Assembly (NCBI RefSeq): GCF_051014445.1
Contig: NW_027488365.1
Location: 1,798,001-1,862,000, forward strand
DNA from: Colletes latitarsis
Taxonomy: Eukaryota > Arthropoda > Insecta > Hymenoptera > Colletidae
Reading direction: 5' to 3'
Length of the DNA stretch: 64,000 nucleotides
Shown: positions 13,171 through 27,037 of the stretch, piece after piece
How the letters are laid out: every line of letters begins with the position of its first letter
Numbering within the stretch: position 1 is the first letter of the stretch
Made by a program: the position numbers and the translations under genes
The notes under the pieces: model-generated
Told to the model about the DNA's origin: nothing
The model's database searches: none
Seen by the model: only the letters and a program-made list of their open reading frames with translations

Positions 13171-15432
13171 GCCATCATCAGACTCATACTTTCGCGTTTT
13201 TCACATACTTGTTGAACTGATCCTGGGCTTTTTCTGGTTTGGATCACGTAGTAATGTGGGACCACACTGAAACAATCAACTAAACCTGGTCTTGATAAAT
13301 ATTTTAGACGATAACGCATGTTAGGTCTGGGATAGGTCTGGGATTTGCCCTCATCAGACTCATACTTTCGCACACTTCACATACTCGTTGAACAGATCCT
13401 GGGTTATTTTCTGGTTTGGATCACGTAGTAGTGTGGTACCACACTGAAACAGTCCATTGAACCTGGTTTGGATCAATATTTTAGAGGATAACGCATGTTA
13501 GGTCTAGGTTAGGTCTGGGATTTGCCCTCATCAGGCTCATACTTTCGCATATCTCTCATACTTCATGGCTAGATCCTGGGCTGTTTCTGGATTGTATCAC
13601 GTAGTAATGTGGCACCACGCTGAAACAGTCGATTAAACCTGGTTTCGATCAATATTTTTGAGGATAACGCATGTTAGGTCTTGGTTAGGTCTGGGATTTT
13701 CACTCATCAGACTCATACTTTCCCATATTTCTCATACTTCATGGCTTGATCCTGGGCTGTTTCTGGATTGTATCACGTAGTAATTTGGTACCACGCTGAA
13801 ACAGTCAATTAAACCAGGTTTCGATCAATATTTTTGAGGATAACGCATGGTAGGTCTTGGTTAGGTCTGGGATTTTCACTCATCAGACTCATACTTTCGC
13901 ATTCTTCACATACTTGTTGAACGGATCATGGGTTTTTTCTGGTTTGGATCACGTAGTAATGTGGGACCACACTGAAACAATCAATTTAACCTGGTCTTGA
14001 TAAATATTTTAGAGGATAACGCATGTTAGGTCTGGGATAGGTCGGGGATTTGCCCTCATCAGCCTCATACTTTCGCACACTTCACATGCTCGTTGAACAG
14101 ATCCTGGGTTTTTTCTGGTTTCGATCACGTAGTAATGTGGAACCACACTGAAACAATCAATTAAACCTGGTCTTGATAATTATTTTAGAGGATAACGCAT
14201 GTTAGGTCTGGGTAAGGTCAAGGATTTGCCCTCGTCAGGCTCATACTTTCGCATATTTCTCATACTTCATGGCTAGATCCTGGGCTACTTCTGGATTAGA
14301 TCACGAAGTAATGTGGGACCACACTGAAACAGTCAATTAAACTTGGTTTCCATCAATATCTTAAAGGAAAACGCAAGTTAGGTCTGGGATAGGTCTTGGA
14401 TTTGCCCTCATCAGGCTCATACTTTCGCGTTTTTCACATACTTCTTGAACAGATCCTGGGTTTTTTCTGGTTTGGATCACGTAGTAGTATGGTACCACAC
14501 TGAAACAGTCCATTGAACCTGGTTTGGATCAATATTTTAGAGGATAACGCATGTTAGGTCTAGGTTCGGTCTGGGATTTTCACTCATCAGACTCATACTT
14601 TCGCATTCTTCACATACTTGTTGAACGGATCCTGGGTTTTTTCTGGTTTGGATCACGTAGTAATGTGGTACCACACAGAAACAGTCGATTAAACCTGGTT
14701 TCGATCAATATTTTAGGGGATAACGCAAGTTAAGTCTGGGATTGGTCTGGGATTTGACCTCATCAGACTCACACTTTCGCACACTTCACATACTCGTTGA
14801 ACAGATCCTGGGTATTTTCTGGTTTGGATCACGTAGTGATGTGGTACCACACTGAAACAGTCGATTAAACCAGGTTTCGATCAATATTTTAGAGGATAAC
14901 GCATGTTAGGTCTAGGTTAGGCCTGGGATTTTCACTCGTCAGGCTCATACTTTCGCATTCTTCACATACTTGTTGAACGGATCCTGGGTTTTTTCTGGTT
15001 TGGATCACGTAGTAATGTGGGACCACACTGAAACAGTCAATTAATCCTGGTTTCGATCAATATTTTAGAGAATAATTCATGTTAGGTCTAGGTTAGGTCT
15101 GGGATTTGCTCTCATCAGGCTCATTCTTTCGCATATTTCTCATACTTGATGGCTAGATCCTGGGCTTTTTCTGGATTGCATCACGTAGTAATGAAGTACA
15201 ACACTGAGACAGTCAATTAAACCTAGTTTCCATCAATATCTTAGAGGACAACGCAAGTTAGGTCTGGGATAGGTCTGGGATTTGCCCTCATCAGGCTCAT
15301 ACTTTCGCGTTTTTCACATACTTGTTGAACAGATCCTGGGTTTTTTCTGGTTTGTATCACGTAGTAGTGTGGTACCACACTGAAAGAATCCATTAAACCT
15401 GGTTTGGATCAATAATTTAGAGTATAACGCAT

Positions 15433-17160
15433 GTTAGATCTAGGTTAGCCCTGGGATTTTCACTCATCAGACTCATACTTTCGCATTCTTCACATACTTG
15501 TTGGACTGATCCTGGGTTTTTTCTGGTTTGGATCACGTAGTAATGTGGTACCACACTGAAACAGTCGATTAAACCTTGATTCAATCAATATTTTAGAGGA
15601 TAACGCAAGTTAGGTCTGGGATAGGTCTGGGATTTGATCCCATCAGACTCATACTTTCGCACACTTCACATACTCGTTGAACAGATCCTGGGTTATTTTC
15701 TGGTTTGGATCACATAGTAATGTGGTACCACACTGAAACAGTCGATTAAACCAGGTTTGGATCAATATTTTAGAGAATAATTCATGTGATGTCTAGGTTA
15801 GGTCTGGGATTTGCTCTCATCAGGCTCATTCTTTCGCATATTTCTCATACATGTTGAACAGATCCTGGGTTTTTTCTGGTTTGGATCACTTAGTAATGTG
15901 GGACCACACTGAAACAATCAATTAAACCTGGTTTCGATCAATATTTTTGAGGATAACACATGTTAGGTCTTGGTTAGGTTTGGGATTTCCACTCATCAGA
16001 CTCATACTTTCGCATTCTTCACATACTTGTTGAACGGATCATGGGTTTTTTCTGGTTTGGATCACGTAGTAATGTGGGACCACACTGAAACAATCAATTA
16101 AACCTGGTCTTGATAAATATTTTAGAGGATAACGCATGTTAGGCCTGGGATAGGTCTAGGATTTGCCCTCATCAGGCTCATACTTTCGCATATTTCTCAT
16201 ACTTCATGGCTAGATCCTGGGCTATTTCTGGATTGGATCACGTAGTAATGTGGTACCACACTGAAACAGTCAACTAAACCTGGTCTTGATAAATATTTTA
16301 GAGGATAACGCATGTTAGGTCTGGGTAAGGTCTAGGATTTGCCCTCGTCAGGCTCATACTTTCGCATATTTCTCATACTTCATGGCTAGATCCTGGGCTA
16401 TTTCTGGATTAGATCACGAAGTAATGTGGTACCACACTGAAACAGTCAATTAAACTTGGTTTCCATCAATATCTTAAAGGAAAACGCAAGTTAGGTCTGG
16501 GATAGGTCTTGGATTTGCCCTCATCAGGCTCATACTTTCGCGTTTTTCACATACTTTTTGAACAGATCCTGGGTTTTTTCTGGTTTGGATCACGTAGTGG
16601 TATGGTACCACACTGAAACAGTCCATTGAACCTGGTTTGGATCAATATTTTAGAGGATAACTCATGTTAGGTCTAGGTTAGGTCTGGGATTTTCACTCAT
16701 CAGACTCATACTTTCGCATTCTTCACATACTTGTTGAACGGATCCTGGGTTTTTTCTGGTTTGGATCACGTAGTAATGTGGTACCACACTGAAACAGTCG
16801 ATTAAACCTGGTTTCGATCAATATTTTAGAGGATAACGCAAGTTAAGTCTGGGATTGGTCTGGGATTTGACCTCATCAGACTCACACTTTCGCACACTTC
16901 ACATTCTCGTTGAACAGATCCTGGGTATTTTCTGGTTTGGATCACGTAGTGATGTGGTACCACACTGAAACAGTCGATTAAACCAGGTTTCGATCAATAT
17001 TTTTGAGGATAACGCATGTTAGGTCTGGGTTAGGCCTGGGATTTTCACTCGTCAGGCTCATTCTTTCTCATATTTCTCATACATGTTGAACAGATCCTGG
17101 GTTTTTTCTGGATTGGATCACGTAGTAACGTGGGACCACACTGAAACAGTCAATTAAACC
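15433..17160 (+). repeat. Segment repeated from 8.7-10.5 kb, right copy
   Basis: Partner of 8,741-10,470. It lies almost exactly inside the 2,113-bp block (about 15,080-17,190) that is absent from the next duplicate copy at 19.6-27 kb. This block is therefore either an insertion copied from upstream or a deletion in the later copy. Confidence 0.8.
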
Positions 17161-20100
17161 TGGTTTCGATCAATATTTTAGAAAATAATTCATGTTATGT
17201 CTAGGTTAGGTCTGGGATTTGCTCTCATCAGGCTCATTCTTTCGCATATTTCTCATACTTGATGGCTAGATGCTGGGCTTTTTCTGGATTGCATCACGTA
17301 GTAATGAAGTACAACACTGAAACAGTCGATTAACCCAGGTTTCGATCAATATTTATGAGGATAACGCATGTTAGGTCTAGGTTAGGCCTGGGATTTTCAC
17401 TCATCAGACTCACACTTTCGCTCACTTCACATACTCGTTGAACAGATCCTGGGTTATTTTCTGGTTTGGATCACATAGTAATGTGGTACCACACTGAAAC
17501 AGTCGATTAAACCTGGTTGCGATCAATATTTTAGAGGATAACGCATGTTAGGTCTAGGTTAGCCCTGGGATTTTCACTCATCAGACTCATACTTTCGCAT
17601 ATTTCTCATACTTCATGGCTAGATCCTGGGCTGCTTCTGGATTGTATCACGTAGTAATGTGGTACCACACTGAAACAGTCAATTAAACCTGGTTTCCATC
17701 AATATGTTAGAGGAAAACGCATGTTAGGTCTAGGTTAGGCCTGGGATTTGCCCTCATCAGGGTCATACTTCCGCAGTTTTAACATACATGTTGACCTGAT
17801 CGAGGGTTTTTTCTGCTTTGGATCACGTAGTGAAGTGGTACCGCACTGAAGCAGACCATTAAACCTGGTTTGGATCAATATTTTAGAGGATAACGCATGT
17901 TAGGTTTGGGTTAGGTCTAGGATTTGCACTCATCAGGCTCATACTTTCGGATATTTCTCATACTTCATGGCTAGATCCTGGGCTGTTGCAGGATTGTATC
18001 ACGTAGTAATGTGGTACCACGCTGAAACAGTCAATTAAAACTGGTTTCGATCAATATTTTAGAGGATAACGCAAGTTTGGTCTGGGATAGGTCTGGGATT
18101 TGCCCTCATCAGGCTCATACTTTCGCGTTTTTCACATACTTGTTGAACTGGTCCTCGGTTTTTTCTGGTTTGGATCACGTAGCAATGTGGTACCACACTG
18201 AAACAATCAATTAAACCTGATCTTGATAAACATTTTAGAGGATAACGCATGTTAGGTTTGGGTTAGGTCTAGGATTTGCCCTCATCAGGCTCATACTTTC
18301 GCATATTTCTCATACTTCATGGCTAGATCCTGGGCTGTTTCTGGATTGTATCACGTAGTAATGTGGTACCACGCTGAAACAGTCAATTAAAACTGGTTTC
18401 GATCAATATTTTAGAGGATAACGCGAGTTAGGTCTGGGATAGGTCTGGGATTCTCCCTCATCAGGCTCATACTTTCGCGTTTTTCACATACTTGTTGAAC
18501 AGATCCTGGGTTTTTTCTGGTTTGGATCACGTAGAAATGTGGGACCACACTGAAACAGTCCATTAAACCTGGTTTGGATCAATATTTTAGAGGATAACGC
18601 AAGTTTGGTCTAGGTTAGGTCTGGGATTTTCACTCATAAGACTCATACTTTCGCATTCTTCACATACTTGTTGAACAGATCCTGGGTTTTTTATGGTTTG
18701 GTTCACGTAGTAATGTGGTACCACACTGAAACATTCAATTAAACCTAGTCTTGATAAATATTTTAGAGGATAACGCATGTTAGGTCTGGGTTAGGACTAG
18801 GATTTGCCCCCATCAGGCTCATACTTTCGCATATTTCTCATACTTCATGGCTGGATCCTGGGCTATTTCTGGTTTGGATCACGTAGTAATGTGGTACCAC
18901 ACTGAAACAGTCAATTAAACCTGGTTTTGATCAATATTTTAGAGAATAATTCATGTCAGGTCTAGGTTAGGTCTGGGATTTGCTCTCATCAGGCTCATTC
19001 TTTCGCTGATTTCTCACACTTGATGGCTAGATCCTGGGCTTTTTCCGGCTTGCATCACGTAGTAATGTGGTACCACGCTGAAACAGTAAATTAAGCCTGA
19101 TTTCGATGAATATTTTAGAGGATAACGCAAGTTAGGTCTGGGATAGGTCTGGGATTCGCCCTCATCAGGCTCATACCTTCGCATATTTCTCATACTTGAT
19201 GGGTAGATCCTGGGCTTTTTCTGGATTGCATCACGTAGTAATGTGGTACCACGCTGAAACAGTCAATTAAACCTGGTTTCCGTCAATATCTTAGAGGACA
19301 ACGCAAGTTAGGTCTGGGATAAGTCTGGGATCTGCCCTCATCAGGCTCATACTTTCGCGTTTTTCACGTACTTGTTGAACAGATCCTGTGTTTTTTCTGG
19401 TTTGGATCACGTAGTAGTGTGGTACCCCACTGAAACAGTCCATTAAACCTTGTTTGGATCAATATTTTAGAGGATAACGCATGTTAGGTCTGGGATAGGT
19501 CTGGGATTTGCCCTCATCAGACTCATACTTTCGCACACTTCACATACTCGTTGAACAGATCCTGGGTTATTTTCTGGTTTGGATCACATAGTAATGTGGT
19601 ACCACACTGAAACAGTCGATTAAACCAGGTTGCGATCAATATTTTAGAGGATAACGCAAGTTAAGTCTGGGATTGGTTTGGGATTTTCACTCATCAGACT
19701 CATACTTTCGCATTCTACACATACTTGTTGAACGGATCCTGGGGTTTTTCTGGTTTGGATCACGTAGTAATGTGGGACCACACTGAAACAGTCAATTAAA
19801 CCTAGTTTCGATCAATATTTTAGAGAATAATTCATGTTAGGTCTAGGTTAGGTCTGGGATTTGCTCTCATCAGGCTCATACTTTCGCACACTTCACATAC
19901 TCGTTTGACAGATCCTGGGTTATTTTCTGGTTTGGATCACGTAGTAACGTGGGACCACACTGAAACAGTCAATTAAACCTGGTTTCGATCAATATTTTAG
20001 AGAATAATTCATGTTATGTCTAGGTTAGGTCTGGGATTCGCCCTCATCAGGCTCATACTTTCGCGTTTTTCACATACTTGTTGAACTGATCCTGGGTTTT

Positions 20101-21634
20101 TACTGGTTTGGATCACGTGGTAATGTCGTACCACACTGAAACATTCAATTAAACCTGGTTTTGATCAATATTTTAGAGAATAATTCATGTTAGATCTATG
20201 TTAGGTCTGGTATTTGCTCTCATCAGGCTCATTCTTTCGCATATTTCTCATACTTGATGGCTAGATCCTGGGCTTTTTCTGGATTGCATCACGTAGTAAT
20301 GAAGTACAACACTGAAACAGTCAATTCAACCTGGTATCGATCAATATTTTAGAGAATAATTCATGTTATGTCTAGGTTAGGTCTGGGATTCGCCCTCATC
20401 AGGCTCATACTTTCGCGTTTTTCACATACTTGTTGAACGGATCCTGGGTTTTTTCTGGTTTCGTTAACGTAGTAATGTGGTACCACACTGAAACATTCAA
20501 TTAAACCTGATCTTGATAAATATTTGAGAGGATAACGCATGTTAGGTTTGGGTTAAGTCCTGGATTTGCCCTCATCAGTCTCATACTTTCGCATATTTCT
20601 CATACTTCATGGCTAGATCCTGGGCTGTTTCTGGATTGTATCACGTAGTAATTTGGTACCACGCTGAAACAGTCAATTAAACCTGGTTTCGATCAATATT
20701 TTGCAGGATAACGCAAGTTAGGTCTGGCATAGGTCTGGGATTCGCCATCATCAGACTCATACTTTCGCGTTTTTCACATACTTGTTGAACTGATCCTGGG
20801 CTTTTTCTGGTTTGGATCACGTAGTAATGTGGGACCACACTGAAACAATCAATTAAACCTGGTCTTGATAAATATTTTAGACGATAACGCATGTTAGGTC
20901 TGGGATAGGTCTGGGATTTGCCCTCATCAGACTCATACTTTCGCACACTTCACATACTCGTTGAACAGATCCTGGGTTATTTTCTGGTTTGGATCACGTA
21001 GTAGTGTGGTACCACACTGAAACAGTCCATTGAACCTGGTTTGGATCAATATTTTAGAGGATAACGCATGTTAGGTCTAGGTTAGGTCTGGGATTTGCCC
21101 TCATCAGGCTCATACTTTCGCATATCTCTCATACTTCATGGCTAGATCCTGGGCTGTTTCTGGATTGTATCACATAGTAATGTGGCACCACGCTGAAACA
21201 GTCGATTAAACCTGGTTTCGATCAATATTTTTGAGGATAACGCATGTTAGGTCTTGGTTAGGTCTGGGATTTTCACTCATCAGACTCATACTTTCCCATA
21301 TTTCTCATACTTCATGGCTTGATCCTGGGCTGTTTCTGGATTGTATCACGTAGTAATTTGGTACCACGCTGGAACAGTCAATTAAACCAGGTTTCGATCA
21401 ATATTTTTGAGGATAACGCATGGTAGGTCTTGGTTAGGTCTGGGATTTTCACTCATCAGACTCATACTTTCGCATTCTTCACATACTTGTTGAACGGATC
21501 ATGGGTTTTTTCTGGTTTGGATCACGTAGTAATGTGGGACCACACTGAAACAATCAATTTAACCTGGTCTTGATAAATATTTTAGAGGATAACGCATGTT
21601 AGGTCTGGGATAGGTCGGGGATTTGCCCTCATCA

Positions 21635-23571
21635 GCCTCATACTTTCGCACACTTCACATACTCGTTGAACAGATCCTGGGTTTTTTCTGGTTTCGATCA
21701 CGTAGTAATGTGGAACCACACTGAAACAATCAATTAAACCTGGTCTTGATAATTATTTTAGAGGATAACGCATGTTAGGTCTGGGTAAGGTCAAGGATTT
21801 GCCCTCGTCAGGCTCATACTTTCGCATATTTCTCATACTTCATGGCTAGATCCTGGGCTACTTCTGGATTAGATCACGAAGTAATGTGGGACCACACTGA
21901 AACAGTCAATTAAACTTGGTTTCCATCAATATCTTAAAGGAAAACGCAAGTTAGGTCTGGGATAGGTCTTGGATTTGCCCTCATCAGGCTCATACTTTCG
22001 CGTTTTTCACATACTTCTTGAACAGATCCTAGGTTTTTTCTGGTTTGGATCACGTAGTAGTATGGTACCACACTGAAACAGTCCATTGAACCTGGTTTGG
22101 ATCAATATTTTAGAGGATAACGCATGTTAGGTCTAGGTTCGGTCTGGGATTTTCACTCATCAGACTCATACTTTCGCATTCTTCACATACTTGTTGAACG
22201 GATCCTGGGTTTTTTCTGGTTTGGATCACGTAGTAATGTGGTACCACACAGAAACAGTCGATTAAACCTGGTTTCGATCAATATTTTAGGGGATAACGCA
22301 AGTTAAGTCTGGGATTGGTCTGGGATTTGACCTCATCAGACTCACACTTTCGCACACTTCACATACTCGTTGAACAGATCCTGGGTATTTTCTGGTTTGG
22401 ATCACGTAGTGATGTGGTACCACACTGAAACAGTCGATTAAACCAGGTTTCGATCAATATTTTAGAGGATAACGCATGTTAGGTCTAGGTTAGGCCTGGG
22501 ATTTTCACTCGTCAGGCTCATACTTTCGCATTCTTCACATACTTGTTGAACGGATCCTGGGTTTTTTCTGGTTTGGATCACGTAGTAATGTGGGACCACA
22601 CTGAAACAGTCAATTAATCCTGGTTTCGATCAATATTTTAGAGAATAATTCATGTTATGTCTAGGTTAGGTCTGGGATTTGCTCTCATCAGGCTCATTCT
22701 TTCGCATATTTCTCATACTTGATGGCTAGATGCTGGGCTTTTTCTGGATTGCATCACGTAGTAATGAAGTACAACACTGAAACAGTCGATTAACCCAGGT
22801 TTCGATCAATATTTTTGAGGATAACGCATGTTAGGTCTAGGTTAGGCCTGGGATTTTCACTCATCAGACTCACACTTTCGCTCACTTCACATACTCGTTG
22901 AACAGATCCTGGGTTATTTTCTGGTTTGGATCACATAGTAATGTGGTACCACACTGAAACAGTCGATTAAACCTGGTTGCGATCAATATTTTAGAGGATA
23001 ACGCATGTTAGGTCTAGGTTAGCCCTGGGATTTTCACTCATCAGACTCATACTTTCGCATATTTCTCATACTTCATGGCTAGATCCTGGGCTGTTTCTGG
23101 ATTGTATCACGTAGTAATGTGGTACCACACTGAAACAGTCAATTAAACCTGGTTTCCATCAATATGTTAGAGGAAAACGCATGTTAGGTCTAGGTTAGGC
23201 CTGGGATTTGCCCTCATCAGGGTCATACTTCCGCAGTTTTAACACACATGTTGACCTGATCGAGGGTTTTTTCTGCTTTGGATCACGTAGTGAAGTGGTA
23301 CCGCACTGAAGCAGACCATTAAACCTGGTTTGGATCAATATTTTAGAGGATAACGCATGTTAGGTTTGGGTTAGGTCTAGGATTTGCACTCATCAGGCTC
23401 ATACTTTCGGATATTTCTCATACTTCATGGCTAGATCCTGGGCTGTTGCAGGATTGTATCACGTAGTAATGTGGTACCACGCTGAAACAGTCAATTAAAA
23501 CTGGTTTCGATCAATATTTTAGAGGATAACGCAAGTTTGGTCTGGGATAGGTCTGGGATTTGCCCTCATCA
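21635..23571 (+). repeat. 1,937-bp direct duplication, left copy
   Basis: Eleven monomers, directly repeated at 23,572-25,508. Private changes such as GATCCTAGGTTTTTTC (22,027 and 23,964) and CACACATGTTG (near 23,244 and 25,181) appear in both copies and not in the 10.8-19.6 kb ancestor. The duplication is therefore younger than copy II itself. I found no clear difference between the two copies by eye. Confidence 0.88.
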
Positions 23572-25508
23572 GCCTCATACTTTCGCACACTTCACATACT
23601 CGTTGAACAGATCCTGGGTTTTTTCTGGTTTCGATCACGTAGTAATGTGGAACCACACTGAAACAATCAATTAAACCTGGTCTTGATAATTATTTTAGAG
23701 GATAACGCATGTTAGGTCTGGGTAAGGTCAAGGATTTGCCCTCGTCAGGCTCATACTTTCGCATATTTCTCATACTTCATGGCTAGATCCTGGGCTACTT
23801 CTGGATTAGATCACGAAGTAATGTGGGACCACACTGAAACAGTCAATTAAACTTGGTTTCCATCAATATCTTAAAGGAAAACGCAAGTTAGGTCTGGGAT
23901 AGGTCTTGGATTTGCCCTCATCAGGCTCATACTTTCGCGTTTTTCACATACTTCTTGAACAGATCCTAGGTTTTTTCTGGTTTGGATCACGTAGTAGTAT
24001 GGTACCACACTGAAACAGTCCATTGAACCTGGTTTGGATCAATATTTTAGAGGATAACGCATGTTAGGTCTAGGTTCGGTCTGGGATTTTCACTCATCAG
24101 ACTCATACTTTCGCATTCTTCACATACTTGTTGAACGGATCCTGGGTTTTTTCTGGTTTGGATCACGTAGTAATGTGGTACCACACAGAAACAGTCGATT
24201 AAACCTGGTTTCGATCAATATTTTAGGGGATAACGCAAGTTAAGTCTGGGATTGGTCTGGGATTTGACCTCATCAGACTCACACTTTCGCACACTTCACA
24301 TACTCGTTGAACAGATCCTGGGTATTTTCTGGTTTGGATCACGTAGTGATGTGGTACCACACTGAAACAGTCGATTAAACCAGGTTTCGATCAATATTTT
24401 AGAGGATAACGCATGTTAGGTCTAGGTTAGGCCTGGGATTTTCACTCGTCAGGCTCATACTTTCGCATTCTTCACATACTTGTTGAACGGATCCTGGGTT
24501 TTTTCTGGTTTGGATCACGTAGTAATGTGGGACCACACTGAAACAGTCAATTAATCCTGGTTTCGATCAATATTTTAGAGAATAATTCATGTTATGTCTA
24601 GGTTAGGTCTGGGATTTGCTCTCATCAGGCTCATTCTTTCGCATATTTCTCATACTTGATGGCTAGATGCTGGGCTTTTTCTGGATTGCATCACGTAGTA
24701 ATGAAGTACAACACTGAAACAGTCGATTAACCCAGGTTTCGATCAATATTTTTGAGGATAACGCATGTTAGGTCTAGGTTAGGCCTGGGATTTTCACTCA
24801 TCAGACTCACACTTTCGCTCACTTCACATACTCGTTGAACAGATCCTGGGTTATTTTCTGGTTTGGATCACATAGTAATGTGGTACCACACTGAAACAGT
24901 CGATTAAACCTGGTTGCGATCAATATTTTAGAGGATAACGCATGTTAGGTCTAGGTTAGCCCTGGGATTTTCACTCATCAGACTCATACTTTCGCATATT
25001 TCTCATACTTCATGGCTAGATCCTGGGCTGTTTCTGGATTGTATCACGTAGTAATGTGGTACCACACTGAAACAGTCAATTAAACCTGGTTTCCATCAAT
25101 ATGTTAGAGGAAAACGCATGTTAGGTCTAGGTTAGGCCTGGGATTTGCCCTCATCAGGGTCATACTTCCGCAGTTTTAACACACATGTTGACCTGATCGA
25201 GGGTTTTTTCTGCTTTGGATCACGTAGTGAAGTGGTACCGCACTGAAGCAGACCATTAAACCTGGTTTGGATCAATATTTTAGAGGATAACGCATGTTAG
25301 GTTTGGGTTAGGTCTAGGATTTGCACTCATCAGGCTCATACTTTCGGATATTTCTCATACTTCATGGCTAGATCCTGGGCTGTTGCAGGATTGTATCACG
25401 TAGTAATGTGGTACCACGCTGAAACAGTCAATTAAAACTGGTTTCGATCAATATTTTAGAGGATAACGCAAGTTTGGTCTGGGATAGGTCTGGGATTTGC
25501 CCTCATCA
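23572..25508 (+). repeat. 1,937-bp direct duplication, right copy
   Basis: The joint near 23,571 falls in the CTCATCAG-G/C-CTCATAC box. To its left the sequence follows 18,110, and to its right it returns to the monomer at 21,635 (AGCCTCATAC, then CACACTTCACATAC). After 25,508 the sequence resumes as at 18,110, as expected of a simple tandem duplication. Confidence 0.88.
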
Positions 25509-27037
25509 GGCTCATACTTTCGCGTTTTTCACATACTTGTTGAACTGGTCCTCGGTTTTTTCTGGTTTGGATCACGTAGCAATGTGGTACCACACTGAAA
25601 CAATCAATTAAACCTGATCTTGATAAACATTTTAGAGGATAACGCATGTTAGGTTTGGGTTAGGTCTAGGATTTGCCCTCATCAGGCTCATACTTTCGCA
25701 TATTTCTCATACTTCATGGCTAGATCCTGGGCTGTTTCTGGATTGTGTCACGTAGTAATGTGGTACCACGCTGAAACAGTCAATTAAAACTGGTTTCGAT
25801 CAATATTTTAGAGGATAACGCAAGTTAGGTCTGGGATAGGTCCGGGATTCTCCCTCATCAGGCTCATACTTTCGCGTTTTTCACATACTTGTTGAACAGA
25901 TCCTGGGTTTTTTCTGGTTTGGATCACGTAGAAATGTGGGACCACACTGAAACAGTCCATTAAACCTGGTTTGGATCAATATTTTAGAGGATAACGCAAG
26001 TTTGGTCTAGGTTAGGTCTGGGATTTTCACTCATAAGACTCATACTTTCGCATTCTTCACATACTTGTTGAACAGATCCTGGGTTTTTTATGGTTTGGTT
26101 CACGTAGTAATGTGGTACCACACTGAAACATTCAATTAAACCTAGTCTTGATAAATATTTTAGAGGATAACGCATGTTAGGTCTGGGTTAGGACTAGGAT
26201 TTGCCCCCATCAGGCTCATACTTTCGCATATTTCTCATACTTCATGGCTGGATCCTGGGCTATTTCTGGTTTGGATCACGTAGTAATGTGGTACCACACT
26301 GAAACAGTCAATTAAACCTGGTTTTGATCAATATTTTAGAGAATAATTCATGTCAGGTCTAGGTTAGGTCTGGGATTTGCTCTCATCAGGCTCATTCTTT
26401 CGCTGATTTCTCACACTTGATGGCTAGATCCTGGGCTTTTTCCGGCTTGCATCACGTAGTAATGTGGTACCACGCTGAAACAGTAAATTAAGCCTGATTT
26501 CGATGAATATTTTAGAGGATAACGCAAGTTAGGTCTGGGATAGGTCTGGGATTCGCCCTCATCAGGCTCATACCTTCGCATATTTCTCATACTTGATGGG
26601 TAGATCCTGGGCTTTTTCTGGATTGCATCACGTAGTAATGTGGTACCACGCTGAAACAGTCAATTAAACCTGGTTTCCGTCAATATCTTAGAGGACAACG
26701 CAAGTTAGGTCTGGGATAAGTCTGGGATCTGCCCTCATCAGGCTCATACTTTCGCGTTTTTCACGTACTTGTTGAACAGATCCTGTGTTTTTTCTGGTTT
26801 GGATCACGTAGTAGTGTGGTACCCCACTGAAACAGTCCATTAAACCTTGTTTGGATCAATATTTTAGAGGATAACGCATGTTAGGTCTGGGATAGGTCTG
26901 GGATTTGCCCTCATCAGACTCATACTTTCGCACACTTCACATACTCGTTGAACAGATCCTGGGTTATTTTCTGGTTTGGATCACATAGTAATGTGGTACC
27001 ACACTGAAACAGTCGATTAAACCAGGTTGCGATCAAT

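Larger units (their letters stand above)
10835..19640 (+). repeat. Large tandem duplication, copy I (8.8 kb)
   Basis: This block is followed directly by a second, rearranged version at 19,641-27,037. Offsets step along the pair: 8,806 bp for 10,835-11,935; 7,573 bp for about 12,880-15,080; 5,460 bp for about 17,190-18,110; and 7,397 bp for 18,110-19,640. The steps correspond to 1,233 bp and 2,113 bp absent from copy II (7 and 12 monomers plus 1 bp each) and 1,937 bp gained (11 monomers plus 1 bp). These sum exactly: 8,806 - 1,233 - 2,113 + 1,937 = 7,397. Aligned stretches differ only at scattered bases. Confidence 0.85.
19641..27037 (+). repeat. Large tandem duplication, copy II (7.4 kb, rearranged)
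   Basis: Partner of 10,835-19,640. It starts just after the GGTTGCGATCAATATTTTAG junction near 19,640 and ends near 27,037, where the equivalent monomer continues as ATTTTTGAGG. It lacks the 7- and 12-monomer blocks and carries an 11-monomer tandem duplication (21,635-25,508). The joint near 22,655 switches from sequence like 15,080 to sequence like 17,195, marked by the TCATGTTATGTC variant and the GATGCTGGGC variant that follows it. Confidence 0.85.

Noticed and set aside
13104..13373. Minus-strand open frames of 63-89 codons beginning MRYPLKYLSRPGL or MRKYESDEGKSQTYPRPN, recurring dozens of times (longest at 13,104-13,373 and 20,677-20,946)
   Set aside because: They are the reverse strand of the satellite monomer. 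The 176-bp period is not a multiple of three, so the frame changes at every monomer, and neighbouring frames such as 59,541-59,786 and 59,717-59,962 overlap each other in different frames. No ribosome-binding, promoter or splice context is seen, and their number follows the repeat number.
14551..14733. Plus-strand 60-codon frame (also at 22,124 and 24,061)
   Set aside because: Open only because of a one-base change (GGTTCGG for GGTTAGG) in a duplicated monomer; the three copies are explained by the segment duplications.
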